Position numbers and translations under genes: made by a program
The notes under the pieces: generated by a model
Seen by the model: the letters and a program-made list of their open reading frames with translations, nothing else
Databases searched by the model: none
Told to the model about the DNA's origin: nothing
Source of the DNA: Ruminiclostridium sp.
Lineage (GTDB): Bacteria > Bacillota > Clostridia > DSM-8532
Direction of reading: 5' to 3'
Assembly: GCA_003535195.1 (NCBI GenBank)
Contig: DOHN01000166.1
Span: 46,400 to 56,592, forward strand
Length of the DNA: 10,193 nt
Shown: positions 1-6,171 of the stretch, in pieces
Layout of the letters: each line of letters starts with the position of its first letter
Numbering within the stretch: the first letter of the stretch is position 1

Positions 1-345
1 GGTGGATATACCCGTACCGCCGCCAATGGCAACGATCCGGGGACCTGAGGACAGCATTTTTCTTCTGTAGAGAATATCCCCCACTTCGCTCACATTGGCC
101 GGCTTTTTTAGAATGCCGTTTGAATATACATTGACGAACTTCATAAAAATTTTTTTCAGGCAAATGATGGAGAAATATATTCCTAAGACAGCAAGGACAA
201 CCGAAGCGAACACCTGAAAAGGTCCGATTTGCACATCCTTCAAAAGCACATACAGGGAGCAGCCCAAAAGCAGCGCTCCGAAAATACCGCTAACCAGCCA
301 GTTTTTAAAGTAAAAACCGATCAGAAACCACTTTAGTGATCTCAT
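1..345 (-). CDS. yvcK: YvcK/CofD-like gluconeogenesis factor, N-terminal part (runs off left edge)
   Basis: Only the first 115 codons are present; the C-terminal part lies beyond the left edge. The ATG at 345 overlaps the rapZ stop (ATGA) and has AAGGAG 7 nt upstream. Residues about 16-35 and 42-63 are hydrophobic and look like two membrane helices. A short linker follows, and at about residues 103-115 the sequence VAIGGGTGIST begins; this is the nucleotide-binding start of the CofD/YvcK fold. Known for the family: YvcK of Bacillus is needed for growth on gluconeogenic carbon sources and affects cell-wall synthesis and cell shape. Position directly after rapZ is the classical yvcJ-yvcK order. 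Oddity: Bacillus YvcK, as I recall it, starts almost at the glycine-rich motif, so the roughly 100-residue membrane extension here is extra. The identification rests on the short motif plus gene order. Confidence 0.88.
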   Translation of the reverse strand, partial: MRSLKWFLIGFYFKNWLVSGIFGALLLGCSLYVLLKDVQIGPFQVFASVVLAVLGIYFSIICLKKIFMKFVNVYSNGILKKPANVSEVGDILYRRKMLSSGPRIVAIGGGTGIST

Positions 346-1217
346 GACGAAGCTCCTTTATCATCCCGCTCTATATCCCTGTGCTCAGCGACTGCGCTGA
401 TCTCCAGCTCTTTCAGCTTGCCAAAGAGCTCAGTGGCTATGGTGACAGAGCGGTGCTTTCCCCCTGTACAGCCGATTCCTATCACAAGATGGCTTTTCCC
501 TTCTTTTACATAGAGCGGCAGAAGGAAATCCACCATATCTACAAGCTTGTTTAAAAAGGTTTTGCTTTCCGAGAAGCTCATCACATAATCGGCCACTTCG
601 GCGTCCAGCCCTGTTTTTGGTTTAAGATTCGGGATGTAGTACGGGTTGGGTATAAATCGGACGTCAAAGACCAAATCGCAATCCATAGGGATCCCGTATT
701 TAAAGCCAAAGGACACAATACTGACAATTAAGCCCTTAAAGGTCTTGCCCTCCAGAAAAAGATTGACGATCTCTTCTTTTAGCTGCCTGGGAATGAGGTT
801 TGAAGTGTCGATGATATAGTTCGCTTTCTCCTTGACCGGCTGCAGAATGCGTCTTTCTTCAGAGATGCCGTCTGCAACTCTTCCATCCTGGGAGAGCAGA
901 TGCATACGCCTGGTCTCTTTGAAGCGCTTGATCAAAACTTTGTCGGCGGCATCGAGAAATAATATTTTATACTTGATTCCCATGCCGCTTAGGGTATCCA
1001 GCGCGGGCATCAGATCAAGAAACATGGCTCCGCCGCGTATGTCAACGATCAGGGCAATCTTCTCTATATTCGGCTTCCCCTGCAGAATCACCTCTGCAAA
1101 TTTAGGGATCAATGAGGGAGGCAGATTATCTACGCAGAAATACCCGATGTCCTCAAAGTATTTTACACACAGGCTCTTTCCGGCGCCGGACATACCTGTG
1201 ATAATCAGAAATTGCAT
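342..1217 (-). CDS. rapZ: RapZ/YvcJ-family nucleotide-binding protein
   Basis: A 291-residue protein, normal full length for the family. The Walker A motif GMSGAGKS is at residues 8-15 and a Walker B-like DIRGG at 59-63. The C-terminal domain carries the family landmarks SFGFKYG (169-175), DVRFIPNPYY (185-194) and GCTGGKHRSV (249-258). Known for the family: the Bacillus homologue YvcJ binds and hydrolyses nucleotides and affects competence; E. coli RapZ is an RNA-binding adaptor that controls glmS through GlmZ decay. Which role applies here cannot be read from sequence; Firmicutes lack the GlmZ system, so a YvcJ-like role is more likely. The ATG at 1217 has GGAGGG 8 nt upstream. The gene start lies inside the end of murB (13-nt overlap) and its stop overlaps the yvcK start, so the three are probably translationally coupled. 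RNase adaptor is a common but possibly misleading product name. Confidence 0.97.
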   Translation of the reverse strand: MQFLIITGMSGAGKSLCVKYFEDIGYFCVDNLPPSLIPKFAEVILQGKPNIEKIALIVDIRGGAMFLDLMPALDTLSGMGIKYKILFLDAADKVLIKRFKETRRMHLLSQDGRVADGISEERRILQPVKEKANYIIDTSNLIPRQLKEEIVNLFLEGKTFKGLIVSIVSFGFKYGIPMDCDLVFDVRFIPNPYYIPNLKPKTGLDAEVADYVMSFSESKTFLNKLVDMVDFLLPLYVKEGKSHLVIGIGCTGGKHRSVTIATELFGKLKELEISAVAEHRDIERDDKGASS

Positions 1218-2134
1218 TCTTGGTTCCCTCCGATAATTTTCACTTCCGGCTCCAGAACGGTTCCGGTTTTCTCATAAACCACCTTCTGAATATGCCGGAT
1301 CAGCTTGACGATATCCGCTGCTGTAGCGGTTCCTGTATTGACAATAAAACCACAGTGCTTTTCTGAAACCTGGGCCCCGCCAATGGAAAAGCCCCGTAAA
1401 CCGCAATTGTCTATGAGCTTGCCCGCAAACTGGCCGGTAGGACGCTTAAAAACGCTTCCCGCGCTGGGCATGGTAAGGGGCTGCTTATCGCGGCGGCGAG
1501 CATTGAGCTCATTCATTTTATCCCGAATAGCTTTCTGATCCCCGCTCTGCAGCTGAAAAACCACCTGCAGACAGATCAGGTCTTCATCCTGAATCCGGCT
1601 GCGCCTGTAGGAAAACCGGTGCTCTTCACCCTGAAAACTAATATATTTACCGCTCTTATCCACATTGAGCGTTTTCACAATAACCTGCTTCATCTCTCCG
1701 TCATACGCACCCGCATTCATATACGCTGCGCCGCCGACGCTGCCCGGTATTCCCGAGGCAAATTCCAGGCCCGACAAGGAGTTTTCCATAGCCTTGTGGG
1801 CTAAAGCCGAAACAGACGCACCTGCCTGCGCCTCCATAAAATTACCCATTACACCAATTTTAGAAAGCTTGTTTCCGATCTTTACAACGACGCCGCTGTA
1901 TCCTTCGTCGGAAAAGATGAGATTAGAACCGTTTCCCATCACCAAAAACGGGATACTGTTGGAATGGAGGAATTCAATACATTGGCGAACCCTGTCAAAA
2001 GAATCGGGTTCGGCGAGATAATCTGCCTTTCCACCCACTTTCATGGAGGTAAACTCTTTCATGGGGACTCCCGTCAAAAGGCTTTCCTCACCGCATATAG
2101 CCTTCAGGCTGCTGTATAGTTCCGCTTTTTGCAA
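1205..2134 (-). CDS. murB: UDP-N-acetylenolpyruvoylglucosamine reductase (MurB)
   Basis: FAD-dependent cytoplasmic enzyme that reduces UDP-GlcNAc-enolpyruvate to UDP-MurNAc with NADPH, the second committed step of peptidoglycan synthesis. With the start chosen here it has 309 residues. Visible motifs are MGNGSNLIF (about 66-74) and GIPGSVGGA (about 128-136) in the FAD-binding region, YRRSRI (about 176-181), PSAGSVFKRP (about 223-232, with the catalytic serine S227) and LEPEV near the C-terminus, which holds the catalytic glutamate. The length and the absence of a long C-terminal addition fit a type II MurB. Start choice: the open frame allows a GTG at 2143, but AAGGAG (2143-2148) touches that codon and leaves no spacing. 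The same site is 8 nt from an in-frame TTG at 2134, so TTG is preferred; the difference is three residues. The 3' end overlaps rapZ by 13 nt. Confidence 0.96.
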   Translation of the reverse strand: MQKAELYSSLKAICGEESLLTGVPMKEFTSMKVGGKADYLAEPDSFDRVRQCIEFLHSNSIPFLVMGNGSNLIFSDEGYSGVVVKIGNKLSKIGVMGNFMEAQAGASVSALAHKAMENSLSGLEFASGIPGSVGGAAYMNAGAYDGEMKQVIVKTLNVDKSGKYISFQGEEHRFSYRRSRIQDEDLICLQVVFQLQSGDQKAIRDKMNELNARRRDKQPLTMPSAGSVFKRPTGQFAGKLIDNCGLRGFSIGGAQVSEKHCGFIVNTGTATAADIVKLIRHIQKVVYEKTGTVLEPEVKIIGGNQECNF

Positions 2135-2208
2135 AACGTTCACTCCTTGATTACCTGATACAAATTATTATTATGACGGACCGGAAAATATATTTCATCA
2201 AGTCCGTA

Positions 2209-3150
2209 CTAGAACAGCTCCGATTTTTTCTGAAGATTCTCGGAGATCTTTTGAGTAAACGCCTGTGCCGCATTATACCCCATATTCTTTTGTCTGTTAT
2301 TCATAGCAGCCACCTCAATGATAATGGCCAGATTTCGCCCGGGTCTTACCGGGATAGTAAGGGATGGAACCTTAATGTCTAAAATCTCTGTGGTGAGCTC
2401 TTCGGCTCCCAGCCGCTCATATTGCTTCTGCGGATCCCAAAGCTCCATATTGATGACCAGATTGATGCTCTCGGTCATTTTCACTGATCCGACACCATAT
2501 AAATATTTGACATCCAAAATGCCTATACCGCGTATTTCAATAAAATGCCGGATAATATCCGGGGCGGTGCCAACCAGGGTCTTGCTGGATACCCGGCGGA
2601 CTTCAACCAAATCATCGGCTACAAGGCGGTGGCCGCGCTTGATCAGCTCCAGGGCGGCTTCACTTTTTCCTACGCCGCTTTCCCCCAAAATGAGGACACC
2701 TTCGCCATAAACTTCAACCAACTCCCCATGCATGGTTTCCATGGGCGCCAGCTCGACATTCAGGTAGGCAATCAGGCTGCTGCTGAATCGGGAGGTTACA
2801 TCATCGGTTCTGAGAAGAGGGACATTGCATTCTTTTGCCACCTGGAGCATTTCCGGAAAAGGCTCCATGCCCCTGGCCAGAACAATACAGGGAATCCCTG
2901 TTGAAAAAAGCTCAAACAGGCTCTTGTATCTTTGGGCCGAATCCAGTTCCCCCAAATAGGTCATCTCAACCTTGCCGATAACCTGCATGCGGTCATTGCC
3001 AAAATATTCAAAAAAGCCGGCAAGCTGCAGACCGGGACGGTTGATATCCGTCGTACATATTTCAACCTGATCGTGCTCATATAAATAGTAGAGCTTATCC
3101 AGGGAAAAGTCTTTTACAATTTTAGACAGTTTAACACTGGGCACTTTCAT
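2209..3150 (-). CDS. hprK: HPr kinase/phosphorylase (HprK)
   Basis: Bifunctional sensor enzyme that phosphorylates or dephosphorylates HPr at serine 46 in response to fructose-1,6-bisphosphate, ATP and Pi; it sets CcpA-dependent catabolite repression in Firmicutes. The 313-residue protein has the N-terminal domain (about 1-130), then a catalytic histidine candidate in METMHGEL (about H141), P-loop GESGVGKS (156-163), VADDLVEV (about 177-184), the HprK signature EIRGIGILDVKYLYGVG (about 205-221) and a C-terminal VRPGRN segment (about 268-273). It follows thrC by 9 bp and is separated from murB by about 70 bp. Start choice: the ATG at 3150 has CAGGAG only 2 nt away. A GTG at 3144 would have 8 nt spacing and is a real alternative, two codons shorter. 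A GTG at 3153 is inside the Shine-Dalgarno site and unlikely. Confidence 0.97.
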   Translation of the reverse strand: MKVPSVKLSKIVKDFSLDKLYYLYEHDQVEICTTDINRPGLQLAGFFEYFGNDRMQVIGKVEMTYLGELDSAQRYKSLFELFSTGIPCIVLARGMEPFPEMLQVAKECNVPLLRTDDVTSRFSSSLIAYLNVELAPMETMHGELVEVYGEGVLILGESGVGKSEAALELIKRGHRLVADDLVEVRRVSSKTLVGTAPDIIRHFIEIRGIGILDVKYLYGVGSVKMTESINLVINMELWDPQKQYERLGAEELTTEILDIKVPSLTIPVRPGRNLAIIIEVAAMNNRQKNMGYNAAQAFTQKISENLQKKSELF

Positions 3151-3159
3151 CACTCCTGT

Positions 3160-4680
3160 CTATGGCTTAGCCGGCAGGAAATCCGCCAGGGTCCGGGAGA
3201 CTACGTCTTTGATCTCGTGCTTTTCACACACGGTTTTATGCAGGATCTCCTTTTTGTCAAGTCCTAATAACCCGGCCGGAACAGGCCATTTGCTCTTTTG
3301 GGAGAGCAGTTCTAAAAGCTCAAATTCAGATTTACCTTCTGTATCATTTTTCCCAAACAATGCATTGCATACACTTTCATTGAATTTAAACGGGCTGGCC
3401 GTAGAAACCACCACGGTAGGAATTAAATCGCCGGTGGTGATCACATATTTGTCATAAACATCAATCCCCACGGCGGTATGGGTATCGGATAAATAATTAT
3501 ATTCCCTATAGACACTTTCGATAGTGTTCAGCGTTTCATCCTGATTGGACCAACCAGCCCAAAAATGCTGCCGGATTTTCTCTAAAAGCTTTGGGCCCAC
3601 ATCATAATAGCCCTTCTCTTCCAACTGCTTCATCCAGTCTGAAACCTTCTTATCATCATGGTCGGTAAGCTCATATAGCAGTCTTTCCAGATTGCTGGAT
3701 ATCAGAATATCCATGGACGGCGAAACCGTTTTGACAAATTTTCGCCGCTTGTCATAGCAGCCGGTACGGATAAAATCAGTCAATACATTGTTATCATTGG
3801 ACGCGCAAATCAGTTTGTTAACAGGAAGTCCCATACGCTTTGCGTAAAAACCGGCCAGAATATTTCCAAAATTACCGGTAGGAACCACAAAATTGATTTT
3901 GTCCCCCGGCTGAATACGTTTATCCCTGAGCATATCCGCATAGGCTGAGAAATAATATACGATCTGCGGAACCAGCCGTCCCCAGTTAATTGAATTGGCT
4001 GAGGAAAACTTAAGCCCCTGCTCTATCATTTTTTTATTCAGATCGCTGTCGGTAAAGATTTTCTTAACAGCGGTCTGTGTATCATCGAAGTTCCCGTTGA
4101 CCCCTACCACTTTTACATTATTTCCGGTTTGCGTGATCATCTGGTATTTTTGAACATTGCTGACACCATTTTCGGGATAAAAAACTATAATATGAGTGCC
4201 GGGAACATCAGCAAAGCCTTCCAGAGCCGCTTTTCCGGTATCCCCTGAGGTAGCCACAAGAATCACGATATCGCATTTTTCTCCGGTTTTTTTCATGGAT
4301 TTGGTAAGAAAATGCGGAAGGATCTGAAGAGCCATATCCTTAAAGGCACAGGTAGGTCCATGCCAAAGCTCCAGTATATGCAGACTTTCGTTCAGGACTT
4401 TTACCGGGGCAATATCCGGGCTTGAGAACTTATTGCCCCCATAGGCCTGTTCAACGCATTCGGCTAATTCCTCATCGGTAAAATCATCTAAAAATCTCTT
4501 TAATATTGAAACAGCCCTCTGTGTATAGGGCTTGTCGGCAAGTTCCGTTATTTCCTTCAGTGAAATATTTTCAAGCTGCTGCGGTACGTAAAGTCCGCCA
4601 TTGGGCGAAATGCCCTTCTTTATAGCCTCAGCGGAGACGATTCCCTCTTTGCCGCTCCTTGTGCTCTCATATAATACCAT
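3160..4680 (-). CDS. thrC: Threonine synthase (ThrC)
   Basis: PLP enzyme that converts O-phosphohomoserine to threonine in the cytoplasm. The protein is 506 residues from the ATG at 4680, the size of the longer ThrC class found in many bacteria. The N-terminal region LYESTR...GGLYVP is typical. LWHGPTCAFKD (105-115) contains the PLP-binding lysine K114. TSGDTGKAA (144-152), SANSINWGRL (227-236) and VPTGNFGN (266-273) are cofactor and substrate pocket segments. The frame is open for eight more codons upstream, but AGGAG 7 nt before 4680 and the usual MVLYEST-like start favour the ATG. It is the first gene of the leftward block and ends 9 bp before hprK, so transcription of hprK and of the cell-wall genes probably depends partly on the thrC promoter. 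No leader peptide rich in Thr or Ile codons was seen upstream, so classical attenuation is not supported. Confidence 0.97.
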   Translation of the reverse strand: MVLYESTRSGKEGIVSAEAIKKGISPNGGLYVPQQLENISLKEITELADKPYTQRAVSILKRFLDDFTDEELAECVEQAYGGNKFSSPDIAPVKVLNESLHILELWHGPTCAFKDMALQILPHFLTKSMKKTGEKCDIVILVATSGDTGKAALEGFADVPGTHIIVFYPENGVSNVQKYQMITQTGNNVKVVGVNGNFDDTQTAVKKIFTDSDLNKKMIEQGLKFSSANSINWGRLVPQIVYYFSAYADMLRDKRIQPGDKINFVVPTGNFGNILAGFYAKRMGLPVNKLICASNDNNVLTDFIRTGCYDKRRKFVKTVSPSMDILISSNLERLLYELTDHDDKKVSDWMKQLEEKGYYDVGPKLLEKIRQHFWAGWSNQDETLNTIESVYREYNYLSDTHTAVGIDVYDKYVITTGDLIPTVVVSTASPFKFNESVCNALFGKNDTEGKSEFELLELLSQKSKWPVPAGLLGLDKKEILHKTVCEKHEIKDVVSRTLADFLPAKP

Positions 4681-4740
4681 CTTAACGCTCCTGTAAAAAA
4701 ACAAAAAATAATTGTTTTTAAATCAAATCAATCTCTGCTT

Positions 4741-4769
4741 ATAATAAACCAAAACAGGCAAAAAATCAA
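4741..4769 (-). promoter_or_regulatory. Probable sigma-A promoter of the thrC-hprK-murB-rapZ-yvcK block
   Basis: Read on the minus strand, TTGATT (4764-4769) is followed after exactly 17 bp by TATTAT (4741-4746). This predicts a transcript start near 4733 and a 5' untranslated region of about 50 nt before the thrC ATG. It is the best-spaced candidate upstream of thrC. The surrounding DNA is AT-rich, so chance matches are not rare. Confidence 0.5.
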
Positions 4770-4770
4770 T

Positions 4771-4793
4771 CTCGGCACTGCTTTAGGCCCGAG
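4771..4793 (-). repeat. Short inverted repeat just upstream of the thrC promoter
   Basis: CTCGGC (4771-4776) can pair with GCC-c-GAG (4787-4793), giving a 6-bp GC-rich stem with one bulged C and a 10-nt loop. It abuts the -35 element of the proposed leftward promoter. On the minus strand it is followed within a few bases by a run of six T, so it could be a weak terminator blocking leftward read-through, or an operator for thrC. The sequence cannot separate these options. Confidence 0.25.
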
Positions 4794-4835
4794 TTCTAAA
4801 TAATATATATTTAAGAAAAATATTACATTTAAAGG

Positions 4836-4864
4836 TTGACATTTACAATATGATATATTATTAT
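4836..4864 (+). promoter_or_regulatory. Sigma-A promoter for the plus-strand orphan gene at 5017
   Basis: A perfect -35 TTGACA (4836-4841) is followed after 17 bp by TATTAT (4859-4864), with further TATATT and TATAAA hexamers overlapping. The predicted start near 4871 leaves a leader of about 145 nt before the ATG at 5017. This is the strongest promoter match in the window. The rest of the 4681-5016 gap holds the leftward thrC promoter, one inverted repeat on each side, and two tiny candidate ORFs. Confidence 0.65.
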
Positions 4865-4879
4865 AAAAAATAAGGATTG

Positions 4880-4942
4880 GTGGTGATTGATGATGAATAT
4901 GTAAATAATTATAAATTATACCATATACATATGATATGGTAA
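4880..4942 (+). CDS. Candidate 20-codon leader ORF (tentative)
   Basis: Downstream of the TTGACA promoter, an open frame of 20 codons begins with two consecutive GTG codons (4880 and 4883) and ends at a TAA at 4940-4942. AAGGA (4872-4876) lies 6 nt before the second GTG. The stop codon falls in the right arm of the inverted repeat 4919-4941, an arrangement that would let a translating ribosome disturb that hairpin. The peptide has no recognised family and no run of a single amino acid. A frame this short in AT-rich DNA may be accidental; only ribosome profiling or conservation would settle it. Confidence 0.18.
   Translation: MVIDDEYVNNYKLYHIHMIW
4919..4941 (+). repeat. Perfect 8-bp inverted repeat in the leader of the orphan gene
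   Basis: TACCATAT (4919-4926) and ATATGGTA (4934-4941) are perfect inverted copies separated by 7 bp. The element lies about 50 bp downstream of the predicted transcript start and 75 bp before the gene. It may be a repressor operator or an RNA hairpin. No T-run follows on the plus strand, so it is not an intrinsic terminator. Confidence 0.5.
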
Positions 4943-4987
4943 GACGCCTAGTAATTATGGCGGAAAAATTTATAAGGGGTGAAAAAA

Positions 4988-5020
4988 ATGAAAAAAGTAC
5001 AGGAGGGAGCCAATAGATGA
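4988..5020 (+). CDS. Candidate 10-codon ORF overlapping the orphan gene start (tentative)
   Basis: An ATG at 4988 has AAGGGG 8 nt upstream and opens a 10-codon frame (MKKVQEGANR) whose TGA (5018-5020) overlaps the ATG of the next gene in the ATGA pattern. The Shine-Dalgarno site AGGAGGG of the main gene lies inside this frame. The layout is what translational coupling by a leader peptide looks like. The site score is good but the frame is tiny, so this remains a suggestion. Confidence 0.22.
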   Translation: MKKVQEGANR

Positions 5021-5937
5021 AAAAAAAGACTATTGTTACAATTTCATTATTAGCTCTTATTTTGGTATCTGCTGTATACATATTTTTTTTAAGGCCAAAA
5101 GCGGGTATATCAACTATGCGAACTTTTAGTGTATATACAGAAAATGGAGATACTTCAAGCAGAGTATTAAATGCTGATCAGCAATATATATTTAGTTTTA
5201 AGGAACATTATGATGACTTTTTTAAAAATATTATAGCCTCAAATAAAGAATATGCTTTTATTAATATAATTGACGGCATAGTTACAGATATTGAAATAGA
5301 TGGAAAGACTAGCTCTTTACATTATATAAAAAATAACCAAAATCATAATTTTAAATTTCATAAAATAGATGATAACGGTTTACATTTGGGGTTGTTTCTA
5401 ATAGTTCGCGACCCAAACAAAATAAAATTGGCTGAACGTATACAAATAACTGGTATTGACTGTAAGAGGCATAACATTAACACAGGCAGTAATTCCATTA
5501 TTAAAAACGATGAATCTGAATATCTGGATATGGAAAAATATTTAATAGATGAATTTGATTTTGATTTTGTTGTTACACCAGGTGAAATAAAGAAAAGTGG
5601 TGTGACTATACCCTACTATGTAAATCGTGATTCTTCAAACCAGATTAAATTCAATATTCTTGTTTCCAATAAATATAATAATAAAGGCGATTATATGATT
5701 ATTGCATTAAAGAATTATGAACAGATAAAAATTAATAATCAAAATAGAATATTGGTTTCATTAAACCCCCATGAGCAGGCAGTTTTTCCGGTAATAGTAG
5801 ATGCGAATAAAGAAGATATCAATAAAACGATATTTTTTGTTATAATTCCAAACCCATATATCCTTCAAGATGCGAAATCTTTAAGTAATGAAATAGAAAA
5901 CGAAGTCTATATCAGTCAAAGGATGTTCATACAATAA
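5017..5937 (+). CDS. Hypothetical exported or membrane-anchored protein
   Basis: A 306-residue protein of no family I recognise. Residues 1-4 are basic (MKKK) and about 5-25 are strongly hydrophobic, followed by RPK; there is no lipobox cysteine, so it is an uncleaved signal anchor or a Sec signal peptide with most of the protein outside. The rest is soluble, rich in Asn, Ile, Lys and Asp, with alternating hydrophobic segments that suggest beta structure. The C-terminal third, from about residue 205, reads like an immunoglobulin-like beta sandwich (inference only). Start ATG has AGGAGGG 9 nt upstream; the gene ends with tandem TAA TAG. Sampled lines are near 23-32% GC, far below the flanking genes, and codons are A/T-ending, which suggests recent acquisition or a relaxed lineage-specific gene. 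It is a single-gene unit between two operons, with its own promoter. Location beside glycosylation genes fits a surface role but proves nothing. Confidence 0.82.
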   Translation: MKKKTIVTISLLALILVSAVYIFFLRPKAGISTMRTFSVYTENGDTSSRVLNADQQYIFSFKEHYDDFFKNIIASNKEYAFINIIDGIVTDIEIDGKTSSLHYIKNNQNHNFKFHKIDDNGLHLGLFLIVRDPNKIKLAERIQITGIDCKRHNINTGSNSIIKNDESEYLDMEKYLIDEFDFDFVVTPGEIKKSGVTIPYYVNRDSSNQIKFNILVSNKYNNKGDYMIIALKNYEQIKINNQNRILVSLNPHEQAVFPVIVDANKEDINKTIFFVIIPNPYILQDAKSLSNEIENEVYISQRMFIQ

Positions 5938-5951
5938 TAGAGATACATCAC

Positions 5952-5963
5952 GGCACGCGTGCC
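5952..5963. repeat. Perfect 12-bp GC-rich palindrome after the orphan gene
   Basis: GGCACGCGTGCC is a perfect palindrome located 15 bp after the stop codon in otherwise AT-rich DNA. As RNA it could form a 4-bp stem with a CGCG loop, followed 7 nt later by TTTTT, so it may be a weak terminator. As DNA it could be a binding site for a dimeric regulator. Neither role is demonstrated. Confidence 0.4.
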
Positions 5964-5973
5964 ATCAAGGTTT

Positions 5974-6005
5974 TTCATCTTTTGTTCATCTTTTGTTAAT
6001 ATTTT
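5974..6005 (+). promoter_or_regulatory. 11-bp tandem repeat resembling a Pho box
   Basis: TTCATCTTTTG occurs twice in tandem (5974-5984 and 5985-5995), followed by a third, degenerate unit TTAATATTTTT. The hexamers TTCATC, TTCATC and TTAATA are thus spaced by 5 bp, one helical turn apart. PhoP/PhoB response regulators bind direct repeats with this 11-bp period. The match to known Firmicute hexamers (TTAACA-like) is only partial, so another OmpR-type regulator is equally possible. The repeat lies about 40-70 bp upstream of the extended -10 at 6044. Confidence 0.35.
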
Positions 6006-6040
6006 TATAATCTAAAAGTAACATTATTCCGTCCGATAGA

Positions 6041-6049
6041 TGGTATAAT
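6041..6049 (+). promoter_or_regulatory. Extended -10 promoter upstream of the glycosylation operon
   Basis: TGGTATAAT is a perfect TGnTATAAT extended -10 (TATAAT at 6044-6049). No good -35 lies 16-18 bp upstream, which is usual for extended -10 or activator-dependent promoters. A second perfect TATAAT at 6006-6011 lies next to the 11-bp repeats and is an alternative. Predicted start about 6056, giving a leader of about 245 nt. Confidence 0.5.
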
Positions 6050-6109
6050 AATAGTAAGTTATTTATTCCTCCTTTTATATATATAAAATATTGGTTTCAG
6101 TTTAGTTCG

Positions 6110-6171
6110 AAAGCACCACCAAAGGACGCAATTATTTTATAAGTAAATCCTGCCTCTGGTGCTTTTTTTTT
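6110..6171 (+). terminator. Intrinsic terminator-like hairpin with 9-T run
   Basis: AAAGCACCA (6110-6118) pairs perfectly with TGGTGCTTT (6157-6165), and nine T (6163-6171) follow directly. Inside the 38-nt loop AGGA (6123-6126) can pair with TCCT (6148-6151). It could end transcription from the orphan gene. It also lies downstream of the extended -10 promoter, so it could act as an attenuator or produce a short RNA of about 115 nt before the glycosylation operon. Confidence 0.65.

Noticed and set aside
2176..2207. Terminator between hprK and murB
   Set aside because: ACGGAC and GTCCGT form only a 6-bp stem with a 20-nt loop and no T-run on the minus strand; co-transcription is more likely.
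4681..4704. Eight extra N-terminal residues of ThrC
   Set aside because: The frame is open, but the Shine-Dalgarno site AGGAG is placed correctly for the ATG at 4680 and the typical ThrC start begins there.
4728..5081. 117-codon minus-strand open frame in the thrC-orphan gap
   Set aside because: It is AT-rich, overlaps the start of the real gene at 5017 and both promoters, and reads as low-complexity hydrophobic sequence with no family features.
6090..6165. Cyclic-di-GMP-I (GEMM) riboswitch because of GGACGCAA at 6124-6131
   Set aside because: The octamer alone matches. The flanking GCAAACC segment and the tetraloop-receptor stem are absent, and the octamer lies in the loop of the terminator-like hairpin.
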